Both the position numbers and the translations under genes were made by a program. A DNA stretch of 13,773 nt from Sideroxydans lithotrophicus. Its GTDB lineage: Bacteria > Pseudomonadota > Gammaproteobacteria > Burkholderiales > Sulfuriferulaceae. The DNA is taken from contig DZDB01000021.1 of the NCBI GenBank assembly GCA_022736605.1, positions 3,841-17,613 on the forward strand. Direction: 5' to 3'. Shown here one piece after another: positions 5,560 to 11,693 of this stretch. Each line of letters opens with the position of its first letter. Within the stretch, counting starts at the first letter, position 1. Under the pieces are notes generated by a model that worked only from the letters and a program-made list of their open reading frames with translations, had not been told where the DNA came from and did no database searches.

Positions 5560-6570
5560 ATGCGCAAGCTTGCTTTATCGTTGTTTTTAACCGGATTTCT
5601 GGCGTTTTCCAGCCACGCAGATGAACTCAAGCTACAGGCCAATGCGCCGGATCGATACGTTGTGGTCAAGGGCGATACACTGTGGGACATTTCCGGCAAA
5701 TTTCTTAAAGACCCATGGAAATGGCCACAAATCTGGGGCATGAACAAGGCCGAGATCAAGAATCCGCACTGGATTTATCCGGGCGACGTGATCGTGCTTG
5801 ATCGCAGCAGCGGCACCCCGCGTCTGGCATTGCAACAGGGTGGCGCGTCACGTACGGTCAAGCTGTCTCCCAAGATCCGCAATGATGGCTCGACCGAAGC
5901 GGGCATCCCGGCGATACCCGCGTCCACCATTAACGCATTCATCAGCCAGCCGTTCGTGATGGATGAAAATGCCCTGAACAACGCGCCGCGCATTCTCGGC
6001 GCACAGGAAGACCGCATGGTACTGGGTGCGGGCGATCAGGTGTACGCCACCAGCGGCACGGATAGCAGCGTCAGCAACTGGAAAGTGTTGCGTCCCGGCA
6101 AGGTATTGAAAGACCCCGAGACCGGCGCGGTGCTGGGTTACGAAGTGATGTATCTGGGTGAAGCGCGCACCGAACAGGCGGGCGACCCGCAGCGTTTGCG
6201 TATTACCCGTTCCAGCGAAGAAATTCAGAAGGGTGACCGGCTCATCCCGGCCAACGATACCTACTCGTTCCGCTATGTGCCACATGCGCCCGCGCGCGAA
6301 ATCAAAGGTCAGGTCATTTCGGCCTACGGTGGCGTGGCCGAAATTGGACAGTACGGCACCGTGGTGCTGAACAAGGGCGAGCGTGACGGCCTGGATGAGG
6401 GTACCGTGCTGGCGGTGTATAAAAAAGGCAATATCATCGACAAAATCCAGTTGCCTGACGCGCGTACCGGTCTGGTGATGGTCTACCGCGTGTTCGACAA
6501 GGTGTCCTACGCGCTGGTGATGCAGACCAATCGTCCGGTCAATCTGCTGGACGTCGTGCGCAATCCTTGA
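5560..6570 (+). CDS. Exported LysM-domain peptidoglycan-binding protein
   Basis: A 336-residue secreted protein that probably binds peptidoglycan. A Sec signal peptide (MRKLALSLFLTGFLAFSSHA, cleavage after Ala20) is followed by one LysM domain at about residues 33-80, with the recognisable YVVVKGDTLWDISGKFL start and the NPHWIYPGDVIVL end. The remaining 250 residues have no catalytic motif I recognise; they contain beta-rich repeats such as EIKGQVISAYGGVAEIGQYGTVVLNKGERDGLDEGTVLAVYK (about 246-288 in part), which suggest an SH3-like or OB-like fold near the C-terminus. Orthologues lie next to def and dprA in many beta- and gammaproteobacteria. AGGGGA at 5550-5555 is a good ribosome-binding site. 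The stop overlaps the TTG start of dprA (TTGA at 6567-6570), so the two are coupled despite unrelated functions. Confidence 0.9.
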   Translation: MRKLALSLFLTGFLAFSSHADELKLQANAPDRYVVVKGDTLWDISGKFLKDPWKWPQIWGMNKAEIKNPHWIYPGDVIVLDRSSGTPRLALQQGGASRTVKLSPKIRNDGSTEAGIPAIPASTINAFISQPFVMDENALNNAPRILGAQEDRMVLGAGDQVYATSGTDSSVSNWKVLRPGKVLKDPETGAVLGYEVMYLGEARTEQAGDPQRLRITRSSEEIQKGDRLIPANDTYSFRYVPHAPAREIKGQVISAYGGVAEIGQYGTVVLNKGERDGLDEGTVLAVYKKGNIIDKIQLPDARTGLVMVYRVFDKVSYALVMQTNRPVNLLDVVRNP

Positions 6571-7637
6571 ACCTGAATGAACAGCGTGCCTGGCTCGGCC
6601 TGACGCTGACGCGTGGGCTGGGCGGGCAGTCCTTGCGCACCCTGCTGCGCGCTTTTGGTGAACCAGAACGAATCTACGCGGCACCGCTCAGTGCGCTCAA
6701 GTTGCACCTGCCGGCTGCGGTCGCGCAACGTGTTGCGGCCGGGGTGGATGAAACTGCAATCGCCGCCAGCCTGGATTGGCTGGATGCACCTGGCAATCAC
6801 CTGGTCACACTCGCCGACCCGGATTATCCGGCGCGTCTGCTGGAAATTACTGATCCGCCCCCGTTACTGTTTGTAAAAGGTTGCCGTGCGCTGCTTGGTG
6901 CGCCAATGCTGGCGGTGGTCGGCAGCCGCAATGCCACGCCGCAGGGTGCGTCCAATGCGGCGGCGTTTGCCGAGGCTTTGTCGCACGCCGGGCTGACCAT
7001 TGTCAGCGGGCTGGCGCTGGGCATCGATGCTGCCGCACATCAGGGCGGACTGCGGGGCGCGGGCAGTAGCGTGGCGGTAGTGGGTACCGGGCTCGATATT
7101 GTCTACCCGGCGCGCAACAAGGTGCTGGCGCACCAGCTCGCCGAGGGCGGCGCCATCGTGTCCGAATTCCCCATCGGCACGCCGTCGATTGCAGCCAATT
7201 TTCCGCGCCGCAACCGCATCATCAGTGGCTTGAGCCTGGGCTGTCTGGTGGTCGAAGCGGCGCTGCAAAGCGGCTCGCTGATAACCGCACGGCTGGCTGC
7301 CGAACAGGGGCGTGAGGTGTTTGCCATTCCCGGTTCGATTCATTCCACCGTCGCGCGCGGGTGTCATCGGCTGATTAAACAAGGTGCCAAACTGGTCGAA
7401 TCGGCGCAGGACGTGCTCGACGAATTACGCTGGCAAACCGCAGCTACCGCACCCAGCGTGGCTGAAATGGAGGACGATGCCGTGCTGCAGGCGCTGGGAT
7501 TTGAGCCGGTCAGCCTTGATGTGCTGTCACAACGCTGCGGGTTGACGCCCGATAGGCTTTCCGCCATGCTGTTGGAAAGAGAGTTGCAAGGCCGAGTCGG
7601 CACGCTCCCGGGTGGTTTCTACCAACGTATCGTCTAA
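6567..7637 (+). CDS. dprA: DNA-processing protein DprA (Smf)
   Basis: A 356-residue single-strand-DNA-binding protein that loads RecA on incoming DNA during natural transformation. An N-terminal helical (SAM-like) region (about 1-75) leads into the Rossmann-fold core with VVGSRNAT (117-124), SGLALGIDAAAHQGGL (147-162), GTGLDIVYPARN (173-184), FPRRNRIISGLS (212-223) and SGSLITARLAAEQGREVFAIPG (235-256). A C-terminal winged-helix domain (about 300-354) is also present, as in the longer DprA forms. The start is a TTG at 6567 that overlaps the LysM stop codon; the only nearby ATG (6577) is out of frame, and the N-terminus LNEQRAWLGLTLTRGLGG fits the family from this point. The gene is intact, so the organism may be transformable, though DprA is also kept in non-competent bacteria. 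Confidence 0.96.
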   Translation: MNLNEQRAWLGLTLTRGLGGQSLRTLLRAFGEPERIYAAPLSALKLHLPAAVAQRVAAGVDETAIAASLDWLDAPGNHLVTLADPDYPARLLEITDPPPLLFVKGCRALLGAPMLAVVGSRNATPQGASNAAAFAEALSHAGLTIVSGLALGIDAAAHQGGLRGAGSSVAVVGTGLDIVYPARNKVLAHQLAEGGAIVSEFPIGTPSIAANFPRRNRIISGLSLGCLVVEAALQSGSLITARLAAEQGREVFAIPGSIHSTVARGCHRLIKQGAKLVESAQDVLDELRWQTAATAPSVAEMEDDAVLQALGFEPVSLDVLSQRCGLTPDRLSAMLLERELQGRVGTLPGGFYQRIV

Positions 7638-7643
7638 ATCATT

Positions 7644-8105
7644 ATGTTAGAAATCCTCATTTATCTGTTTGAGAACTACCCACAGGTCGAACTGGCGCCG
7701 GATCGTGACGCGCTCGCACTCAAGTTAATGGCAGCCGGATTTAACGGCGACGAGATTGACCATGCGCTCGACTGGTTTTCTGATTTGAGCACGCTCAACG
7801 GCGCGACCTACCCCGACAGCATGCTGTCCAGCGGCGCCACGCGCTTTTACGCCGGTGAAGAACAGGCGCAGCTGGATACCGAGTGTCAGGGCTTACTGAT
7901 GTTTCTGGAGCAGGCCGGGATCCTTAACCCGTTGCAGCGCGAATGGGTCATTGACCGCGTGCTGGCGCTGGATGAAGACGAAATCACCCCGGAAAAAATC
8001 AAATGGATTGCGCTGATGGTGTTGTGGAGCCAAAACCCGAATCAGGATTACCTATTGCTGGAGGACATGCTGTTTAACGACGGCAACACCCTCCCCGTTC
8101 ATTAA
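7644..8105 (+). CDS. smg: Smg family protein (DUF494)
   Basis: A 153-residue cytoplasmic protein of the Smg/DUF494 family (PF04361), whose molecular function is unsettled. The N-terminus MLEILIYLFENYP followed by a helix with LMAAGFNGDEIDHALDWFSDL is diagnostic, as are GFLMFLEQAGIL-like (GLLMFLEQAGILNPLQREWVIDR, in part) and the C-terminal KWIALMVLWSQ. The protein is acidic and almost entirely helical; the central part (about 50-80) is less ordered. It begins six bases after the dprA stop with no visible Shine-Dalgarno sequence, so translation probably depends on upstream ribosomes. The dprA-smg linkage is conserved in beta- and gammaproteobacteria, which suggests a link to DNA transactions; that is inference. 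Confidence 0.93.
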   Translation: MLEILIYLFENYPQVELAPDRDALALKLMAAGFNGDEIDHALDWFSDLSTLNGATYPDSMLSSGATRFYAGEEQAQLDTECQGLLMFLEQAGILNPLQREWVIDRVLALDEDEITPEKIKWIALMVLWSQNPNQDYLLLEDMLFNDGNTLPVH

Positions 8106-8133
8106 ACTTAAAGCCCGCGCGGCGCGTTCAAGT

Positions 8134-10707
8134 ATGTCTTTTCTCGTCATTGTCGAGTCGCCTTCCAAGGCAAAAACCCTTAAAAAATACCTCGGTGCGG
8201 AGTACGAAATCCTCGCCAGCTACGGCCACGTGCGCGATCTGGTGCCGAAAACCGGTGCGGTCGATACCGAGCACGATTTCGCCATGAAATACCAGCTCAT
8301 CGAGCGCAATGAAAAGCACGTCGATGCGATTGTGCGCGCGGCCAAAAAAGCCGACGCCATCTTGCTCGCGACTGACCCGGACCGGGAAGGCGAAGCCATC
8401 GCCTGGCATTTGGCCGAAATTCTACGCGACAAAAAAATCACGCCGAAGAAATCCATCGCGCGCATTGAATTCCATGAAATTACCCAGTCGGCGATCGTTC
8501 ATGCGGTCGAAAATCCGCGGGAAATCGCCATGCCGCTGGTCGATGCGCAAGTGGCGCGGCGTGTGCTTGATTACCTGGTCGGGTTTAATCTGTCGCCGCT
8601 GTTATGGCGCAAGATCAGTCCTGGCCTGTCTGCCGGGCGCGTGCAAAGCCCGGCGCTGCGCCTGATTGTCGAGCGTGAACTGGAAATCGAGAAATTCCAG
8701 CCGCGCGAATACTGGACCCTGCACCTCGACAGCCACAAAGGCGCGCAGGCGTTTCAGGCGCGGCTGGTGCAGTTCAACGGTGAAAAACTCGACCAGTTCA
8801 GCATTGGCAGTGCCGACGCGCAACAGGCAGTGCTTGATCAATTGATGCGTGCGCAGACCGGACAGGTCACGCGCGTCGAAAAGAAACGCAAGTCGCGCAG
8901 CGCGGCGGCACCGTTTACCACCTCGACGCTGCAACAGGAAGCGGTGCGCAAGCTCGGCATGACCACCGAACGCGCCATGCGCACCGCGCAGCAACTGTAC
9001 GAAGGCATCGACACCGGTAGCGGCGCCGTCGGTCTGATTTCCTACATGCGTACCGATTCGGTGAACCTGGCGCGCGAGGCGATTGAGGACGTGCGCAACT
9101 ACATCAGCCAGCATTTCGACGTCGGCTATCTGCCCGCCGCACCGGTGTATTTCCGCAATAAATCCAAAAACGCGCAGGAGGCACACGAGGCGATTCGTCC
9201 GACCGCGATTTCACGCAGCCCGGATGCTATCCGCAAGTTCCTCACCATCGACCAGGCGCGACTGTATGAAATGATCTGGAAGCGCACGCTGGCGTGTCAG
9301 ATGAGCCCGGCGCAGTTTGATACAGTGAGTCTGGATATCGCCGTCGGCAGCGTCGCCAACCTGTTCCGCGCCACCGGCCAGACGCTGGTGTTCCCCGGTT
9401 TTATTGCGGTGTATCAGGAAAATACCGATGACGCGGAAAGCGAAGACGACGCCAAGCTGCCCGCGCTGGAAGAGGGCGAAACGGTGCCGGTGGACAAGCT
9501 CTCGGGCGAACAGCACTTCACCCAGCCACCGCCGCGTTATACCGAAGCCAGCCTGGTCAAGACGCTGGAAGAATACGGCATTGGCCGCCCGTCCACCTAC
9601 GCCAGCATTATTTCGACGCTGCAGGATCGCGAATACGTCGAACTCGACAAAAAACGTTTCCTGCCGACGCCGATTGGCCGGCTGGTGAACTGCTTTCTCA
9701 CCACGCACTTTGCGCATTACGTTGATTACGACTTCACCGCCCGGCTGGAAGACCAGCTCGACGATGTGTCCAATGGCGCGCTCAAATACCTCCCCTTGCT
9801 GGAAACATTCTGGCAGGATTTTTCCGGCATGCTGTCCGCCAAGGCCGAGGTGGAGCGTGGCTGTCCGATGCCGGAAGAGCCGTGCCCAAAGTGCGGCTCG
9901 ATGCTGTTTCTGCAAGCCAGCAAACGTGGTCTGTTCATCGGCTGTTCGGCGTATCCGGCGTGCGATTACACGCGCCCACTCAACGGTGGCAATGCCGATG
10001 GCCCGACCGTTTTGGGTAGCGACCCCGCGACCGGCCAGGACATTCTGCTGATGAATGGGCGTTACGGCTGGTATGTGCAGGTCGGCGCTACGCCGGAAGA
10101 CAAAAAAATCAAACCGCGGCGCGCATCGTGGCCGAAAACCCTGCCTACCGAACACGCTGACCTGCCAACTGCGCTGAAACTGCTGTCGCTGCCGCGTGAA
10201 GTCGGCGTCCACCCGGATACGCAACTGCCGATTGTCGCCAACATCGGCCGGTTTGGCCCGTATCTGCAGCATGACGGCAAATTCAAATCCATCCCCAAGG
10301 CGGACGACGTGTACAGCATCGATCTGGCGCGTGCGCTGGAAGTGCTGGCGATGGCGAAAGAGCCACGCAGCGGCGCACCGGCAGGCAAGCCGCTGGGCGA
10401 TCACCCGGACGACGGCAAACCGGTCACCTTGCACAGCGGGCAATATGGCTGGTACGTCAAACACGGTAAGGTCAACGCCACGCTGCCGAAAGACAGCGAT
10501 CCGGAGGCCTGTACCCTGATCGAAGCCATCCCGTTATTGGCAGCGCGTGTCGCAAAAGGGACGCCCACCCGCAAGAAGGCAGCAGCGAAAAAAACGACGG
10601 CCAAAACCGCCGCCACAAAAACCGCCACAACCAAAGCGCCAGCAAAGAAAACACCCGCTGCAAAAAAACCGGCGACCAGGAAAACCGCCGCAAAAGCGGC
10701 CACCTGA
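8134..10707 (+). CDS. topA: DNA topoisomerase I (type IA) with basic Lys/Ala-rich tail
   Basis: An 857-residue type IA topoisomerase that relaxes negatively supercoiled DNA. The TOPRIM domain carries the catalytic Glu8 in LVIVESPSKAKTLKKYL and the metal-binding DPDREGE at 81-87. The active-site tyrosine is Tyr304 in LISYMRTDSVNLA, and HEAIRPT (351-357) and YGIGRPSTYA (481-490) are conserved core segments. One C4 zinc finger follows (Cys584, Cys587, Cys604, Cys610; Cys577 nearby), where E. coli TopA has several. It is followed by repeat-type C-terminal domains marked by GRYGWYVQVG (642-651), IGRFGPYLQHDGKFKSIP (704-721) and GQYGWYVKHGK (769-779). Residues 810-857 form an unstructured tail with about 13 Lys, 2 Arg and no acidic residue, expected to hold DNA. 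The ATG at 8134 gives the canonical N-terminus but has no clear ribosome-binding site; the smg stop is 28 bases upstream. Confidence 0.97.
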   Translation: MSFLVIVESPSKAKTLKKYLGAEYEILASYGHVRDLVPKTGAVDTEHDFAMKYQLIERNEKHVDAIVRAAKKADAILLATDPDREGEAIAWHLAEILRDKKITPKKSIARIEFHEITQSAIVHAVENPREIAMPLVDAQVARRVLDYLVGFNLSPLLWRKISPGLSAGRVQSPALRLIVERELEIEKFQPREYWTLHLDSHKGAQAFQARLVQFNGEKLDQFSIGSADAQQAVLDQLMRAQTGQVTRVEKKRKSRSAAAPFTTSTLQQEAVRKLGMTTERAMRTAQQLYEGIDTGSGAVGLISYMRTDSVNLAREAIEDVRNYISQHFDVGYLPAAPVYFRNKSKNAQEAHEAIRPTAISRSPDAIRKFLTIDQARLYEMIWKRTLACQMSPAQFDTVSLDIAVGSVANLFRATGQTLVFPGFIAVYQENTDDAESEDDAKLPALEEGETVPVDKLSGEQHFTQPPPRYTEASLVKTLEEYGIGRPSTYASIISTLQDREYVELDKKRFLPTPIGRLVNCFLTTHFAHYVDYDFTARLEDQLDDVSNGALKYLPLLETFWQDFSGMLSAKAEVERGCPMPEEPCPKCGSMLFLQASKRGLFIGCSAYPACDYTRPLNGGNADGPTVLGSDPATGQDILLMNGRYGWYVQVGATPEDKKIKPRRASWPKTLPTEHADLPTALKLLSLPREVGVHPDTQLPIVANIGRFGPYLQHDGKFKSIPKADDVYSIDLARALEVLAMAKEPRSGAPAGKPLGDHPDDGKPVTLHSGQYGWYVKHGKVNATLPKDSDPEACTLIEAIPLLAARVAKGTPTRKKAAAKKTTAKTAATKTATTKAPAKKTPAAKKPATRKTAAKAAT

Positions 10708-10709
10708 GC

Positions 10710-10732
10710 AGCCCCTGCGTCGCCAGGGTGCT
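10710..10732 (+). terminator. Weak hairpin after topA, possible terminator
   Basis: AGC plus CCCTG (10710-10717) pairs with CAGGG plus GCT (10724-10732) around the loop CGTCGC, with one bulged T. It starts three bases after the topA stop, which is the right place for a terminator, but no T-run follows (ACTGGTTACG), so it cannot be a classical intrinsic terminator. It may instead protect the mRNA 3' end. Confidence 0.25.
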
Positions 10733-10858
10733 ACTGGTTACGGCGCGGCTCGAATCCGCAATCTCATCCTGCCTGATCGCAGCACGCGAATAGCCTGCGC
10801 CAGCATGGCGGCGTTCACGGCTAAATCGATTGCATGTGCAATTAAAATCGTGAAGAAG

Positions 10859-10877
10859 TTTGTCAGTTTTTTGTCAG
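10859..10877 (+). promoter_or_regulatory. Pho-box-like direct repeat, candidate OmpR/PhoB-family binding site
   Basis: TTTGTCAG occurs at 10859-10866 and again at 10870-10877, a perfect 8-base direct repeat with an 11-base period and a T-rich spacer. OmpR/PhoB-family regulators bind as head-to-tail dimers to repeats with one helical turn between them, and the TGTCA core plus four-base AT-rich spacing matches the layout of the E. coli Pho box. The site lies 136-154 bases before the start of an OmpR-family regulator gene, so it may be an autoregulatory site or a true PhoB target. Confidence 0.5.
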
Positions 10878-10966
10878 CTTTTATCCGCATGATGGGGCAT
10901 TGTGCAGCGACACGGCTTGTCGGCGAAATGCAGTCTGGTTCGTTATGCACATAAAGGCTGCCCGCT

Positions 10967-10982
10967 GATCAAGGGTTTGATC
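10967..10982 (+). repeat. Inverted repeat in the response-regulator leader
   Basis: GATCAA (10967-10972), loop GGGT, TTGATC (10977-10982): a perfect 6-bp stem immediately before GGAGGA at 10983 and 18 bases before the preferred AAGGA ribosome-binding site. It could be a leader hairpin or a small operator; chance is also possible. Confidence 0.3.
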
Positions 10983-11012
10983 GGAGGAATGCCATCACCA
11001 AGGAATTCACCC

Positions 11013-11693
11013 ATGCGCATATTGATTGTTGAAGATGATGAATTGCTCGCCTCCGGCTTGACGCGGGCGCTGGCCATCCCTGGCTACGCGGTGGATCACG
11101 TCAGCAATGGAGAAAAAGCCTTGCTGGCACTCGATGCCGAGCATTATGACCTGCTGGTGCTGGATATCGGCCTGCCGGGAATCGATGGTTTTGGCGTATT
11201 ACGCCGCGTTCGCGAGCGGCGTCAGACTTTGCCCGCCCTGATTCTCACGGCACGGGATGCCGTGTCAGACCGGGTGCGCGGGCTCGATCTGGGTGCCGAT
11301 GACTACATGACCAAACCCTTCGCGCTGGGCGAACTCGAGGCACGGGTGCGCGCTTTGTTGCGCCGTGGCCATCATGCCCAGAGTGCCCAGCTCAGTTGTG
11401 GCGCGCTGTTGATGGACACCCTGGCGCACCGCGCCTGGCTCAATCACAAAGCCATCAATCTGACCGCCCGCGAGTGGGGGGTGCTCGAATATCTGCTGAT
11501 GCGCCAGGGGCAAGTCCTGAGCAAAGATAAAATCATGCAGGCGGTGTGTAACTGGGACGAGGAAATCAGTTCCAATGCGGTCGAGGTATACATGTCGCGC
11601 CTGCGCACCAAACTGGATCCGGCTGGTGTGCATATCCGCACCGTACGCGGCTACGGTTATCTGCTGGACGAAGCGGATAATGCCCGCCCGTAG
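11013..11693 (+). CDS. OmpR/PhoB-family response regulator (QseB/TctD-like)
   Basis: A 226-residue DNA-binding response regulator. The receiver domain (1-115) has the acidic pocket Asp8/Asp9, phosphoacceptor Asp51 (LLVLDIGLPGIDGF), Thr79 and Lys101 (YMTKPF). The winged-helix effector domain (about 128-218) shows INLTAREWGVLEYLL, the recognition-helix region SSNAVEVYMSRLRTKL and the wing IRTVRGYGYLL. Overall it is closest in look to the TctD/QseB/PmrA branch. I prefer the ATG at 11013, because MRILIVEDDE is the canonical N-terminus and AAGGA (11000-11004) lies eight bases before it; upstream in-frame ATGs at 10902 and 10989 would add 37 or 8 residues with no family match. The 3' end overlaps the sensor-kinase gene by 14 bases. 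The Pho-box-like repeat upstream suggests autoregulation. Confidence 0.95.
   Translation: MRILIVEDDELLASGLTRALAIPGYAVDHVSNGEKALLALDAEHYDLLVLDIGLPGIDGFGVLRRVRERRQTLPALILTARDAVSDRVRGLDLGADDYMTKPFALGELEARVRALLRRGHHAQSAQLSCGALLMDTLAHRAWLNHKAINLTAREWGVLEYLLMRQGQVLSKDKIMQAVCNWDEEISSNAVEVYMSRLRTKLDPAGVHIRTVRGYGYLLDEADNARP

Larger units (their letters stand above)
10708..11012. other. 305-base intergenic region between topA and the response regulator
   Basis: This is the only gap over 300 bases. It holds a weak hairpin just after topA, a stretch of about 130 bases in which I see no gene, a Pho-box-like direct repeat at 10859-10877, an inverted repeat GATCAA/TTGATC (10967-10982) and the ribosome-binding site of the response regulator. 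Short open frames exist on both strands but none has a start signal or protein character that I trust. No -10/-35 pair of good quality is visible. Confidence 0.6.

Noticed and set aside
5848..6684. 278-codon open frame antisense to the LysM gene and dprA
   Set aside because: Same reasoning: it shadows real genes, has low-complexity Arg/His/Ala composition and lacks a ribosome-binding site.
9211..10464. 417-codon open frame antisense to topA
   Set aside because: It lies wholly within topA, whose protein is unmistakable. The translated product is rich in Arg, His, Gln and Phe with no recognisable domain, as expected for the complement of GC-rich coding DNA.
10687..10700. GCCGC-AAAA-GCGGC hairpin at the end of topA
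   Set aside because: It lies within the tail codons, has only a 5-bp stem and no T-run; it probably results from Ala/Lys codon use.
10741..10775. tRNA T-arm-like stretch (GCGG, CTCGAAT, CCGC)
   Set aside because: The loop has C instead of T at the first position, and no matching 5' acceptor strand, anticodon arm or CCA end is present within tRNA distance. At best a chance resemblance.
10738..10950. 70-codon minus-strand open frame in the topA/response-regulator gap
   Set aside because: It would start with GTG, has no ribosome-binding site, and its sequence gives no signal peptide or known motif.
10983..10991. GGAGGA directly before an in-frame ATG at 10989 as the response-regulator start
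   Set aside because: The SD touches the ATG with no spacing, and the eight extra residues do not match the family; the ATG at 11013 has a properly spaced AAGGA and a canonical N-terminus.
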